Source: Chitinophagaceae bacterium
GTDB lineage: Bacteria > Bacteroidota > Bacteroidia > Cytophagales > Cytophagaceae
Length of the DNA stretch: 57,195 nucleotides
NCBI GenBank assembly: GCA_028288405.1
Contig: JAQBNS010000119.1
Coordinates: 1 to 57,195 of the forward strand
Direction: 5' to 3'
Shown here: positions 6,654 through 16,060 of the stretch, in pieces
Position numbering within the stretch: position 1 is the stretch's first letter
Layout of the letters: every line of letters starts with the position of its first letter
Translations under genes and position numbers: made by a program
Notes under the pieces: generated by a model
Database searches by the model: none
Told to the model about the DNA's origin: nothing
The model's input: the letters and a program-made list of their open reading frames with translations, nothing else

Positions 6654-9419
6654 ATGTCCGAATACACCTTCGCCGAGAACGAAAAAAAATGGCAAGCCTA
6701 CTGGAAAGAAAACAACATTTTCAAAGTCGCTGAAAATACTTCCAAACCCAAGTACTATGTACTCGACATGTTCCCTTACCCTTCCGGAGCAGGCTTGCAC
6801 GTGGGACATCCGCTGGGTTATATAGCCACAGACATCATTGCCCGTTACAAACGCATCAAAGGTTTTAACGTGCTGCATCCGATGGGATTTGATTCTTTCG
6901 GCTTACCGGCAGAACAATATGCCGTGCAGACCGGTCAGCATCCTGCTATTACAACAGAGAAAAATATTTCACGCTATAAAGAACAACTGGATAAAATCGG
7001 ATTCTCTTTCGACTGGTCGAGAGAAGTGCGCACCTCCAATCCTGATTATTACAAATGGACACAGTGGATCTTTGTGCAATTGTTCAATCATTGGTTCAAT
7101 AAAAACACCAACAAAGCGGAATCGATCGACACCCTGATTGCAGCTTTTGAGAAGTCAGGCAACGCCGGAATCAACGCGGCTTGCGACGAACATACCGAAT
7201 CGTTTGATGCGGCAGCTTGGAAAACTTTAACTGAAAAACAAAAAGAAGCTTTGCTTCAAAAATACAGACTGACCTACTTGTCTGAAACGATGGTGAACTG
7301 GTGTCCCGAATTAGGAACCGTGTTGGCCAACGAAGAAGTAAAAGACGGTTTGTCAGAACGCGGCGGATATCCAGTCCTGCGCATGAAAATGAAACAATGG
7401 ATCATGCGTATCACTGCATATGCCGATCGTTTGTTGCAGGGTTTGGACGGCATCGACTGGCCGGAAGCAATGAAAGACATGCAGCGCAACTGGATCGGAA
7501 AATCATTAGGTGCTGAATTGGATTTTAAAGTAACCGGACAAGACATTACGTTGACCGTATTCACAACCCGCGTAGACACCACGTTTGGCGTGACTTACGT
7601 GTCCATTGCACCGGAACATGAATTGATTCCACAATTGACGACACCGGCTCAAAAAGCAGCCGTGGAAGCCTACGTAGACAAAGCCAAGAACCGCAGTGAA
7701 AGAGACCGCATGAGCGATGTCAAAACAGTGAGCGGATGTTTTACGGGAAGCTATGTCACCAATCCTTTCACCAACGAACAAATTCCATTGTGGATTGCCG
7801 ATTACGTGTTAGCAGGCTACGGTACAGGCGTGGTGATGGCCGTGCCTTCTTCCGATACCCGTGATTATGCTTTCGCTACACACTTCAACCTGCCGATCAT
7901 CGCCGTGCAGGAAGGAGAACGTACAGACATTACGAAAGAAGACTTCGATCCGAAAGCCGGAACGATGGTCAACTCCGGTTTCTTAAACGGACTAATAGTA
8001 AGTGAAGCCATTCCTAAAGCCGTGGCTTATGCGGAAGAAAAAGGATTTGGAAAAGCGAAGATCAATTTTAAAATGCGCGACTCCATCTTCGGACGTCAGC
8101 GTTATTGGGGCGAACCGATACCCGTGAGTTTTGACGGAGACACACCGAAGTTATTCAAAGAAAGTGAATTGCCATTGGAGCTCCCTCCTATTGATGAATA
8201 CAAACCCACACCGGACGGTGCACCTCCATTGGGCCGCAACGCTGAATTTGTAGCGCGTAACTTAGAATTGAGCACCATGCCCGGATGGGCTGGTTCCAGC
8301 TGGTACTTCCTGCGTTACATGGATCCTAAGAATACACAACGCTTAGTGAGCAAAGAAGCCGAACAGTATTGGGGGCAAGTCGATCTATACATCGGTGGTT
8401 CAGAACATGCGACAGGTCACTTGTTGTATTCCCGTTTCTGGAATAAGTTTTTGAAAGATACCGGTTACGTACACAACGAAGAACCGTTCAAGAAACTCAT
8501 CAATCAAGGGATGATTCAAGGCCGTTCCAACTTTGTTTACCGTGTAGCCGGAACGAATCAATACGTGTCGCACGGACTGCGTAAGCAATACGATACAACG
8601 CCTTTGCACGTGGATGTCAACATCGTACACAATGACATCTTAGATACGGAAGCCTTCAAAAAGTGGAGACCTGATTTACACAACGCTGAATTTATTTTAG
8701 AAGACGGTAAATACGTTTGCGGAAGTGAAGTAGAAAAAATGTCCAAGTCGAAACACAATGTCGTGAATCCTGACGACATCGTGAACGAATACGGAGCAGA
8801 CACCTTGCGCATGTACGAGATGTTTCTGGGACCATTGGAACAATTCAAACCCTGGAACACCAACGGTATTGAAGGCGTCTACAAATTCCTTCAAAAAACA
8901 TGGAGACTCTTCCATGATACAGAAGGCAAGCTGACCATCAGCAATGAGTCGGCTACGAAAGAAGAGTTGAAAGTCCTGCATAAAACCATCAAGCGTATCG
9001 AAGAAGATGTGGAGCGTTATGCGTTCAACACACCGGTGAGTACGTTTATGATTTGTGTGAATGAATTATCTTCTTTGAAATGCCACAAGAGAGAAATATT
9101 GGAGCCCTTGGTGGTTTGCCTCTCTCCTTTCGCCCCTCACTTGTGTGAAGAGCTGTGGAGTTTGCTCGGACATAAAGAAACGGTATTGAATGCATCCTTC
9201 CCTGTCTACAATGCTGCACACGTGCAGGAAAGCGATTTCGAATACCCTGTATCCATCAATGGTAAGGTAAGAGTGAAAATCAGCTTACCGGTTACACTTT
9301 CTCCAAAAGAAATCGAAGATCAGGTGATGGTGAATGAAGCGGTAGTGAAATGGTTGGAAGGTAAGACGCCGAAGAAAATTATTATTGTACCGAATAAGAT
9401 TGTGAACTTGGTATTATAG
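6654..9419 (+). CDS. leuS: Leucyl-tRNA synthetase
   Basis: 921 residues from ATG 6654. The class I HIGH motif is HVGH at residues 49-52 within PYPSGAGLHVGHPLGY, and KMSKS lies near residues 695-699 (EKMSKSKHN). The editing (CP1) domain shows the expected TTRVDTTFG and GTGVVMAVP blocks, and there is a C-terminal anticodon-binding region. It charges tRNA-Leu in the cytoplasm. The open frame continues upstream to 6501, but those 51 residues are encoded by a repeat element and are basic junk; MSEYTFAENEKKWQAYW is the normal start. The stop codon TAG is the first unit of a heptad array, and the gene converges on the LtaS-like gene. Confidence 0.98.
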   Translation: MSEYTFAENEKKWQAYWKENNIFKVAENTSKPKYYVLDMFPYPSGAGLHVGHPLGYIATDIIARYKRIKGFNVLHPMGFDSFGLPAEQYAVQTGQHPAITTEKNISRYKEQLDKIGFSFDWSREVRTSNPDYYKWTQWIFVQLFNHWFNKNTNKAESIDTLIAAFEKSGNAGINAACDEHTESFDAAAWKTLTEKQKEALLQKYRLTYLSETMVNWCPELGTVLANEEVKDGLSERGGYPVLRMKMKQWIMRITAYADRLLQGLDGIDWPEAMKDMQRNWIGKSLGAELDFKVTGQDITLTVFTTRVDTTFGVTYVSIAPEHELIPQLTTPAQKAAVEAYVDKAKNRSERDRMSDVKTVSGCFTGSYVTNPFTNEQIPLWIADYVLAGYGTGVVMAVPSSDTRDYAFATHFNLPIIAVQEGERTDITKEDFDPKAGTMVNSGFLNGLIVSEAIPKAVAYAEEKGFGKAKINFKMRDSIFGRQRYWGEPIPVSFDGDTPKLFKESELPLELPPIDEYKPTPDGAPPLGRNAEFVARNLELSTMPGWAGSSWYFLRYMDPKNTQRLVSKEAEQYWGQVDLYIGGSEHATGHLLYSRFWNKFLKDTGYVHNEEPFKKLINQGMIQGRSNFVYRVAGTNQYVSHGLRKQYDTTPLHVDVNIVHNDILDTEAFKKWRPDLHNAEFILEDGKYVCGSEVEKMSKSKHNVVNPDDIVNEYGADTLRMYEMFLGPLEQFKPWNTNGIEGVYKFLQKTWRLFHDTEGKLTISNESATKEELKVLHKTIKRIEEDVERYAFNTPVSTFMICVNELSSLKCHKREILEPLVVCLSPFAPHLCEELWSLLGHKETVLNASFPVYNAAHVQESDFEYPVSINGKVRVKISLPVTLSPKEIEDQVMVNEAVVKWLEGKTPKKIIIVPNKIVNLVL

Positions 9420-9445
9420 TCGTTAGACGTTAGTCGTTAGTTAAA
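9417..9445 (+). repeat. Heptad stop array after leuS
   Basis: The stop TAG recurs at exactly 7-nt steps (9417, 9424, 9431, 9438) in units like CGTTAGA and CGTTAGT, closing all three frames. No inverted arm is seen, but the array is interrupted by the palindrome at 9446-9582, which is flanked by TTAGTTAAA copies. Confidence 0.75.
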
Positions 9446-9582
9446 AATACGCTGGTGCAAGTGTATACACTTGTTCCTATAACCTTTTAGAGCGTCCCGC
9501 TCGAGTTTTTGGGTTTACTTCCAGCTCGAGCGGGCGCTCTATGTTATTTTAGGAACAAGCAAAGATGCTTGCATCAGCATAA
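9446..9582. mobile_element. MITE-like 128-bp palindrome with 9-bp direct repeats
   Basis: 9451-9578 is a long imperfect palindrome. Its ends are GCTGGTGCAAG and CTTGCATCAGC, with inner arms TTGTTCCTA/TAGGAACAA and the core stem AGAGCG..CCCGCTCGAG/CTCGAGCGGG..CGCTCT. Direct repeats TTAGTTAAA occur at 9437-9445 and 9583-9591, like a target-site duplication. There is no coding capacity. It lies between convergent genes and could also serve as a bidirectional terminator. Confidence 0.6.
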
Positions 9583-9621
9583 TTAGTTAAAGAAATCCTC
9601 TGCTCACTGACAATTATTGTT

Positions 9622-11532
9622 TTACTTCCACCAACTATTATTCTCCATATTCTGATAATAAGCCTGGATCTTGGCTTTGATGATCTTTTCTTCCTGAGCG
9701 GCTTTGACCGCTGATCGTGGAAGCAGGTTTTCGTTCATGTTGCTGTCTTTCGGAAAGCTGTACAAGCCTGTTGTGTGGTTGTCATTGAAAGAAACCTGTG
9801 TCGTGTCATCCAGGTAATTGAAGGTTCCTCCGTAATTGTAATTGAGCACATCGTGTCTTGCCGTTTGATCGAATGCGTTACGGCCAAAGAATTTACCTTT
9901 TACCTCTCCACCGGTCAAAGCTACCAACGTCGGATAGATATCTACGTGTTGGATTACCGTGGAATCCACTCCTTTCCAATGCGTAGAAGGGTCATAAAAC
10001 GCGATAGGTACCGTATACATGCCCATGCCATGACCGTGCTGGTAGAACTTTCTTTCGCTATGAGAAGTATGATCTGCAGTAATGACAAACAAGGTATTGT
10101 TATACCAGGGTTGTTTTTTTGCTTCTGCGAAAAATTGTTTTAAGGCATAATCACTGTAACCTATACTTTCATGAATTACATATTTGCCTTTTGGAAATTT
10201 TCCTTCGTAAGCTTTAGGAATGGTATACGGATGATGAGAAGATAAAGTAAATAGAACCGAGAAAAACGGTTTGTCGTTTTTCGTCAGTTCATTGGCGAAG
10301 TATTTCAAATACGGTTCATCAAATATCCCCCAGTTTCCATCGTAGTCTTTATCCACCGTCGGATACTGATTTTTACCATAATAATTTTCTATACCTGCAG
10401 ATTTAGAAAAGGCTTCAAAGCCCATGGTACCATTGACTCCCCCGTGAAAGAACTGCGTATGATAACCCTGCTGATCAAAATAAGTAGCTAAGGAAGGCAT
10501 GCGATTGCCTGCATAAGCAGATTCGGTAAAAGGCCTGGTCAACAAAGCCGGAATACCCGATAAGATCGCAGGGACAGCATCTACCGATTGCTTGCCGTTG
10601 GAAAAGGCATTGACAAAGACATACGATTCTTTCAACAGCGAATCCAGAAAAGGTGTATAACCAACTCGACTCTTATTGTAATAGCCCGTGTATTCTTGTC
10701 CAAAACTTTCCAGGATCAACACCACTACGTTCCTTCCTTTGAAGGAGTGAGTGTAGGGTTTGATTTGATAGTCCACTGAAAAATAACGATTGGCTTCTTC
10801 CGAAGTGAAATAGTAAACCGGTTTTTGCTGGTCTTGAAAAGCCGTAATCAAAAAAGAGAACGGTGTATTCAGTACCAAAGGAATACTGCTTGGTTTGGTA
10901 TGCAAGCCGGCATCTACAGGATTGATCGGCATCAATTGCAAACCACCTCTGCCTGCCAATACAATAAGGCCGGTAAATACCAAGACGGCAACAGAACGAA
11001 AAGCCCAACCTTCATTGCTGTTTTGATAAGAGCCGGCAGATCTTCTATACGCCCATACAGCATAGGCCATGAGCAAGATGAATAACAAAGGAACATACCA
11101 GAAGTCCACCGCAAAGGTCGATAACAGTCGCCAGCCATCTGCTCCCGGAGTGGAGAAATAGCGGACCACGTCCACCGTAGACCGACGGAAAATGAACCTG
11201 AAATACACCGCATCGGAAAGATTCATGAACAAGGCGACAGCCAAAGGCAGAAAATAAAAAAAAGCTAATACTACTCTGTATACCTTGTAGCGATGCAACA
11301 TCCCTGCAAACAAAGACAACAGGATAAATGCAGCAAACAGATAAGCGACTACACTGGCATCAAAGCGCAGACCCAATATAAAATCAAGGGGTGATACTTC
11401 CTGAAAGTAAACCAGATTCAACAGTAAGAACACTAAACGTGTAACCGACAATAGTAGAAATACCAGTCCCAACCTTTTCAGTAAGAGTATCATAGTAGGA
11501 GGAAAGAGCAGGTGCAGAATAGAAGGCTTCAT
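9622..11532 (-). CDS. LtaS-like phosphoglycerol transferase / alkaline phosphatase superfamily membrane enzyme
   Basis: 636 residues. Five membrane helices lie at about 18-40, 58-78, 88-106, 145-163 and 178-195, followed by a large extracytoplasmic sulfatase-fold domain. The metal site begins with VVVLILESFG (E275). The nucleophile region reads FSNGKQSVDAVPAILSG, so Ser316 stands where LtaS uses Thr. ITADHTSHSERKFYQHGHGMGMYTVP carries the distal metal ligands. In Gram-negative bacteria such proteins transfer phosphoglycerol or phosphoethanolamine-type groups from lipids to envelope glycans; the substrate here is unknown. It is divergent from the KefB/C-type gene with only a 37-nt gap. Confidence 0.9.
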   Translation of the reverse strand: MKPSILHLLFPPTMILLLKRLGLVFLLLSVTRLVFLLLNLVYFQEVSPLDFILGLRFDASVVAYLFAAFILLSLFAGMLHRYKVYRVVLAFFYFLPLAVALFMNLSDAVYFRFIFRRSTVDVVRYFSTPGADGWRLLSTFAVDFWYVPLLFILLMAYAVWAYRRSAGSYQNSNEGWAFRSVAVLVFTGLIVLAGRGGLQLMPINPVDAGLHTKPSSIPLVLNTPFSFLITAFQDQQKPVYYFTSEEANRYFSVDYQIKPYTHSFKGRNVVVLILESFGQEYTGYYNKSRVGYTPFLDSLLKESYVFVNAFSNGKQSVDAVPAILSGIPALLTRPFTESAYAGNRMPSLATYFDQQGYHTQFFHGGVNGTMGFEAFSKSAGIENYYGKNQYPTVDKDYDGNWGIFDEPYLKYFANELTKNDKPFFSVLFTLSSHHPYTIPKAYEGKFPKGKYVIHESIGYSDYALKQFFAEAKKQPWYNNTLFVITADHTSHSERKFYQHGHGMGMYTVPIAFYDPSTHWKGVDSTVIQHVDIYPTLVALTGGEVKGKFFGRNAFDQTARHDVLNYNYGGTFNYLDDTTQVSFNDNHTTGLYSFPKDSNMNENLLPRSAVKAAQEEKIIKAKIQAYYQNMENNSWWK

Positions 11533-11569
11533 CGCTACAAAGATGGCAAAAAACTATTAACTTCGTAAC

Positions 11570-13570
11570 ATGGACCTTTCCCTAATCAAGGATATTGTCA
11601 TTTTATTTGGTTTATCGGTAGTAGTGACCCTGCTTTTCCAAAAGATCAAGTTACCCACGTTGTTGGGTTACCTGATGACGGGTGTTATTGCGGGACCTTA
11701 CGGATTGAGTCTGATCAACGGTACGACAGAGGTAGATCACATGGCGGAGATCGGTGTTGTATTTTTACTTTTCCTGATCGGTATTGAGTTTTCTCTCAAG
11801 CAATTGATTTCCATTAAAAAAGCAGTGTTTGTCGGAGGCACGATACAAGCGCTTTCCACCATTTTCATAACGGCGGTTTGCTATTATTTCATGTCCGGTG
11901 ACTGGAACAAATCCATTTTCATCGGCTTTCTCTTTTCACTCAGCAGTACCGCTATCGTCTTAAAAATACTGGCGGACAAAGGAGAAATGCATTCTCCGCA
12001 TGCACGACTTATATTGGCCATTTTAATTTTTCAGGATCTGTTGGTGGTACCGATGGTATTGCTTACGCCTATGCTTGCGGGTGCACAGGATAATATTTTA
12101 GTGGCATTACTAGAATTAGCAGGCAAGCTTGTCTTTGTTCTTGTCTTGGTGTTTGCCGGTGCACGGTATATTGTGCCGAAACTATTGTTCGAAGTAGCCA
12201 AAACACGTAGCCAGGATTTGTTTATCCTGACCACCATATTGATTTGTTTTTCCGTTGCCTTATTGTGTCATTCCATTGGCTTGTCCCTTGCCTTGGGTGC
12301 ATTCCTTGCGGGACTCATCATTTCAGAATCTGAATACAGTCACCAGGCAACCGGCAACATCCTTCCCTTTCGCGAAATATTTACGAGCTTCTTCTTTGTC
12401 TCCATCGGTATGTTGCTGGATCTTTCTTTCCTGACCGAACATCTCTTATGGATTCTTATTCTCACCTTATTGGCAATCTTCGTCAAAACATTTACAGCAA
12501 GTCTGGCCAGTGTGTCGCTGAGGTATCCGCCACGCACCAGTTTCAAAACAGGATTGGCTTTGTTTCAAGTCGGAGAATTTGCCTTCATCCTTTCCAAAAG
12601 TGGTATACAATACGGACTGTTGGATGAAACAACCAATCAATACTTTTTGTCTGTTTCCATACTGACCATGGCACTTACTCCGGTGTTGATGAACTATTCC
12701 GAAAAAATATCCAAATACACGTACAAACTTTTTATTCCCCCACGCATCAAGCGCAGGTTGCACATGTTGAATGTATTAAGTGTCAAGAAGACATTGAGTA
12801 GTCAGGTGGTAGACAAACTAAGGAACCATCTGATCATTATCGGTTATGGCATCAATGGACAGAACCTCAGCAAGGCTTCTAAGTTTGCCGGCATTCCTTA
12901 CATCATCATCGAACTGAATGCAGAGACCGTAAAAGAAGAATTAAAAAAAGGCGAACCCATCCTTTATGGAGATGCCATGCAGGCCAATATTTTGGAACAT
13001 GCACGCATCAGCGCTGCACGCTCTGTGGTGATCGCGATCTCTGACTTGAAAGCGGCGGAAAATGTTTTATCGAGTATACGAAGAATCAATAAATCGATTT
13101 ACATCATTGTCCGTACGCGATCGGTAAAAGAAGTTCCTACCTTTATGAAACTGGGCGCCAGTGAAGTGATACCGGAAGAGTTTGAAACATCCGTAGAAAT
13201 ATTCACACGCATTCTCAATAAGTTTTTGATTCCCAAAGATCAAATTGAAGTGTTCATTCAGGAAATAAGAACCGAGATCTACGACATGATGCGTCCCGTG
13301 CATTTGGATCACAGTAAAGAACAAGTCAGTTTACCTTACTTCGATATCGTTTGTTTAAAAGTAGAGCAAGACCGTCCGTCCATCGTGAACAAGACACTGA
13401 CCGAAAGCGCTCTTCGTAGTAATTATGGTATTCAGGTATTGGCGATACAACGTGACAAGCGCATCATTCATCACGTAGATGGCCATACCGTGGTAAAGCT
13501 TCATGACTCGTTATTCATCAGCGGAGATCCGGATGCGATCAGTCGTTTTTCTAATGACATTTGTATATGA
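11570..13570 (+). CDS. KefB/KefC-type monovalent cation:proton antiporter (CPA2)
   Basis: 666 residues. The first about 390 form a CPA2 Na+/H+ exchanger domain with roughly 12 helices, including LLGYLMTGVIAGPYGL, FSLSSTAIVLKIL and ALGAFLAGLIISES. An RCK/TrkA-N domain follows at about 415-530, with the nucleotide-binding glycine motif IIGYGINGQNL and the acidic IIELN, and then a TrkA-C-like domain to the end (KTLTESALRSNYGIQVLAIQRD). The protein should exchange K+ or Na+ for protons at the inner membrane, gated by ligand binding to the RCK domain. No KefF/KefG ancillary flavoprotein is adjacent, although an FMN reductase follows 81 nt downstream and could play that part. Confidence 0.93.
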   Translation: MDLSLIKDIVILFGLSVVVTLLFQKIKLPTLLGYLMTGVIAGPYGLSLINGTTEVDHMAEIGVVFLLFLIGIEFSLKQLISIKKAVFVGGTIQALSTIFITAVCYYFMSGDWNKSIFIGFLFSLSSTAIVLKILADKGEMHSPHARLILAILIFQDLLVVPMVLLTPMLAGAQDNILVALLELAGKLVFVLVLVFAGARYIVPKLLFEVAKTRSQDLFILTTILICFSVALLCHSIGLSLALGAFLAGLIISESEYSHQATGNILPFREIFTSFFFVSIGMLLDLSFLTEHLLWILILTLLAIFVKTFTASLASVSLRYPPRTSFKTGLALFQVGEFAFILSKSGIQYGLLDETTNQYFLSVSILTMALTPVLMNYSEKISKYTYKLFIPPRIKRRLHMLNVLSVKKTLSSQVVDKLRNHLIIIGYGINGQNLSKASKFAGIPYIIIELNAETVKEELKKGEPILYGDAMQANILEHARISAARSVVIAISDLKAAENVLSSIRRINKSIYIIVRTRSVKEVPTFMKLGASEVIPEEFETSVEIFTRILNKFLIPKDQIEVFIQEIRTEIYDMMRPVHLDHSKEQVSLPYFDIVCLKVEQDRPSIVNKTLTESALRSNYGIQVLAIQRDKRIIHHVDGHTVVKLHDSLFISGDPDAISRFSNDICI

Positions 13571-13630
13571 GAGATGAGAAAAATGAGATGAGAGATGAGG
13601 TCATTTCTCTTTTCTCATTTCTCATCTCTT
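13568..13630 (+). repeat. Heptad-repeat palindrome starting at kef stop codon
   Basis: The antiporter's TGA is the first unit of TGAGAGA-type repeats, with TGA at 13568, 13575, 13584, 13589 and 13596 (steps 7, 9, 5, 7), covering two of three frames. The distal inverted arm is pyrimidine-rich (TTTCTCATTTCTCATCTCTT), giving a hairpin of about 60 nt. Confidence 0.8.
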
Positions 13631-13651
13631 AACAAGAATTAAATATAAAGT

Positions 13652-14209
13652 ATGATACGTTATACCATCATTTCCGGCAGTATACGCCAAAACAGAAACA
13701 GTCACCGCGTGAGTCTTCACTTAATGGAAAGACTGAACAGTGAGCCGAACAGTAAAGCGGAACTCATTGATCTGGCAGAGGCCAACCTTCCTGTCATGAC
13801 AGACTTATGGGACAAGCATCCTCAGCATACAGAAGCCTTTACAAAACTTGCAAATACATTGAAAAACAGCGATGCTTTTATATGGGTATCTCCTGAATAC
13901 AATGGCAGCTACACACCTGCTTTAAAAAACTTCATTGACCATTTTCCGAAACAAGCCTTTTATAGAAAACCCATTGGTGTAGTCTCTGTATCTACCGGAG
14001 CATTGGGCGGTATCAGAGGAGCCATGAACATGCAGGAGCTTGCCCTCGCCGTGCAAGGCTATGCTTTACCGCAACTGTTGCTGGTGCCTGAGGTGACTAC
14101 TAAATTCGATACGGCCGGAAGCATCACAGATGAAGCCTTTAATAAACAATTGAACTTGTTTGTTACCGAATTGATATGGATCAGTGAAGCGGTGAAGAAT
14201 AAGAGTTAG
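13652..14209 (+). CDS. NADPH-dependent FMN reductase family protein
   Basis: 185 residues with a flavodoxin-like fold. The N-terminal phosphate-binding loop is SGSIRQNRNSHRV. The diagnostic SPEYNGSYTPALKNFIDHF is in the middle, and GVVSVSTGALGGIRGAMNMQ forms the second flavin-contact block. Family members are cytosolic, bind FMN and reduce flavins, quinones or azo compounds with NADPH. It lies 81 nt after the CPA2 antiporter. In Kef systems a small quinone-oxidoreductase-like flavoprotein (KefF) activates the transporter, so a functional link is conceivable, but this family is distinct and the intervening hairpin argues against tight coupling. The stop codon is the first unit of a heptad array. 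Confidence 0.9.
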   Translation: MIRYTIISGSIRQNRNSHRVSLHLMERLNSEPNSKAELIDLAEANLPVMTDLWDKHPQHTEAFTKLANTLKNSDAFIWVSPEYNGSYTPALKNFIDHFPKQAFYRKPIGVVSVSTGALGGIRGAMNMQELALAVQGYALPQLLLVPEVTTKFDTAGSITDEAFNKQLNLFVTELIWISEAVKNKS

Positions 14210-14340
14210 TTGTTAGTTGTTAGTTGTTAGTTGTTAGTTATTAGTTGTTAGTTGTTAGTTGTTAGTTGTGAAAAAACATTATTTACACTATTAAAATCTA
14301 ACTATACACTTTATTTATCCGAACTAACAACTAACAACTT
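14207..14340 (+). repeat. TTAGTTG heptad array with inverted arm
   Basis: Starting with the real stop codon, TAG occurs nine times at exact 7-nt spacing (14207, 14214, 14221, 14228, 14235, 14242, 14249, 14256, 14263). After a 55-nt AT-rich spacer, an inverted arm AACTAACAACTAACAACTT lies at 14322-14340. The arm lengths are unequal (nine against about three units), so copy number probably changes by slippage. 14341-14436 is AT-rich leader. Confidence 0.85.
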
Positions 14341-14436
14341 TATTCTATTTGTCACCTAAATGACATCCTCAACAAGAAACTTCGATTAACTACTTTTTAA
14401 CTTTTTTTCCATAAGAAAAAAAACTACCTTAAACCT

Positions 14437-15210
14437 ATGATCTGCAACAATTGTAATCATCGGTTCAGGGGTAATTTTTGCTCACATTGCGGACAAAAAG
14501 CGGAAGTTGATCGCTTTACCATGCGCTCTGTCGGTACTGAAGCCTATGAATTTACACGCTCTATTGTTGTGTTATTTTTTCAAACGGTTTACAGGCTGAG
14601 CATACAAGCACCTCAGCATCTGAAAACCTTTTTATTCAAAGACAGAGAACATTTACTTTCCTCTATAGAATACCTACTATTTTCTGGTACGGTGGTGTCT
14701 ATTCTAACCATTAAGTTTAATTTCTTTCAAACGGGTTACAATCAAATCGACCCGATGGCACAAATGCATTTTGTAAGCACTGAATTTTTCATATTCCTGA
14801 ATCACTTTTTTGCCTATACGGAAGAATACTCCTCTTTAACCAATATCATAGCGATCCCCTGCTTTACTTTATGCAGTTATATGATCTTCTACAGGGAACA
14901 CTATACCTTAGGAGAACATCTGATCGTTAATACATACATCGCTGCCCAACAGGCTTTATTCTTGCTTTTGTTGTTACCGGTTATATTATTGATACCCTCC
15001 TGGAAAGAATACCTTTTGGATGGTTATATTGTAGCCAGCATCGTTTACAATTGTTGGGTGTATTATGGGTTATTCCCGGAGGGTAAATGGTTAAGCGTAT
15101 TGAAAGTTGCCGTCTGTATATTTCTGGCATACATTCTGGGATTATTATTCAACTTATGCATCTATAGTTTGATCGTACCCTATAAAGAATTGATTGATCC
15201 ATTTGTTTAA
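14437..15210 (+). CDS. DUF3667 zinc-ribbon membrane protein
   Basis: 257 residues. The N-terminus carries a zinc ribbon, C3-xx-C6 with C15-SHC18 (CNNCNHRFRGNFCSHCGQK), which is the DUF3667 signature common in Bacteroidota. It is followed by TMRSVGTEAYEFTRS and four to six hydrophobic helices from about residue 60 (LLFSGTVVSILTIKF, ALFLLLLLPVILLI, FLAYILGLLFNLCIYSLIV). No enzymatic motif is visible and the function is unknown. The next gene (DUF4230) starts 12 nt downstream, so the pair is probably one transcript. Confidence 0.8.
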   Translation: MICNNCNHRFRGNFCSHCGQKAEVDRFTMRSVGTEAYEFTRSIVVLFFQTVYRLSIQAPQHLKTFLFKDREHLLSSIEYLLFSGTVVSILTIKFNFFQTGYNQIDPMAQMHFVSTEFFIFLNHFFAYTEEYSSLTNIIAIPCFTLCSYMIFYREHYTLGEHLIVNTYIAAQQALFLLLLLPVILLIPSWKEYLLDGYIVASIVYNCWVYYGLFPEGKWLSVLKVAVCIFLAYILGLLFNLCIYSLIVPYKELIDPFV

Positions 15211-15221
15211 AAAATACAGCT

Positions 15222-15788
15222 ATGAAAACTATTATTTCTTACGTCATCGTTATTGCGCTTACGCTATTAGCGGGTTGGTTTTTATTTGGCAAAAAAACTT
15301 TTAATGAAGTATCAGAGATCACCAATGATGCCGCCATTACTAAGATACAGGCCATTGGAAAATTAGAGTTGGTACAAATCAATATCAAAGACGTATTGGA
15401 ATATACCATCAAGCGCGATTACTTACCGGACTCCCGTATGCTCATCATGGTGAATGGAGAAATGGCAGGTTGTGTGGACCTTCAAAAAATAACACCGGAA
15501 CATATTACAGAAACCAAAGACTCGCTGTTCATACAGCTTCCCGCACCCGAAGTATGCTATACCAAAATCAACCACAACAAATCAAAAGTATACAATGCCT
15601 CTACTTTTTCATGGCTGGACAATGAAACACAAATGGTAGAAAGTCTTTACAAAAAGGCAGACGCCTACTTTGCCAGTGACTCCATCAAAACAATCATCAT
15701 AGCAGAAACGAAAAAGAATGCCCCTACCATCTTAGTCCCTCTCTTGGAAAACATCTCCAATAAGAAAGTAATCTTGAGTTATCATTAA
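15222..15788 (+). CDS. DUF4230 membrane-anchored protein
   Basis: 188 residues with a single N-terminal helix (residues 4-23) and an exported domain. The pattern IQAIGKLELVQINIKDVLEYTI, a hydrophobic strand with Gly-x-x-Asp-Leu (GCVDLQKIT), LFIQLPAPEVCYTKINHNKSKVYN and the C-terminal AETKKNAPTILVPLLENI matches DUF4230. Family members are membrane-anchored proteins of unknown function. It is probably co-transcribed with the DUF3667 gene. Confidence 0.8.
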   Translation: MKTIISYVIVIALTLLAGWFLFGKKTFNEVSEITNDAAITKIQAIGKLELVQINIKDVLEYTIKRDYLPDSRMLIMVNGEMAGCVDLQKITPEHITETKDSLFIQLPAPEVCYTKINHNKSKVYNASTFSWLDNETQMVESLYKKADAYFASDSIKTIIIAETKKNAPTILVPLLENISNKKVILSYH

Positions 15789-16010
15789 TCAAAATCTTAC
15801 CACTTACCCTTCTATTCAGACCACTTATACTGATTTTTTCACCGGTTATTTATTTTCACCGGAAGCTTTATAAGTAAGTTTTGAGTCTTGCTGTAGACAA
15901 GCACATGGATGCGACTGGTATTACTGTCTTTGAGCTTATTCTAATATCTTTACTATCAATTCCTTAAAACCAAAGAAAGATAACGTGTAGTCAGTTTTAG
16001 GTATACGCTT

Positions 16011-16053
16011 CACATGTAACAAATCTCCAAAATAACAGGTGTTTTTACATGTG
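16011..16053. promoter_or_regulatory. Inverted repeat, possible operator
   Basis: CACATGTAA (16011-16019) and its perfect complement TTACATGTG (16045-16053) lie 25 nt apart and end 7 nt before the -33 box. The spacing suits a dimeric regulator or a looped site; no regulator gene is nearby. Confidence 0.4.
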
Positions 16054-16060
16054 TAAACAA

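Noticed and set aside
14207-14270. CRISPR-like array
   Set aside because: Units are 7 nt with no spacers, and no cas genes are present; it is a heptad tandem repeat.
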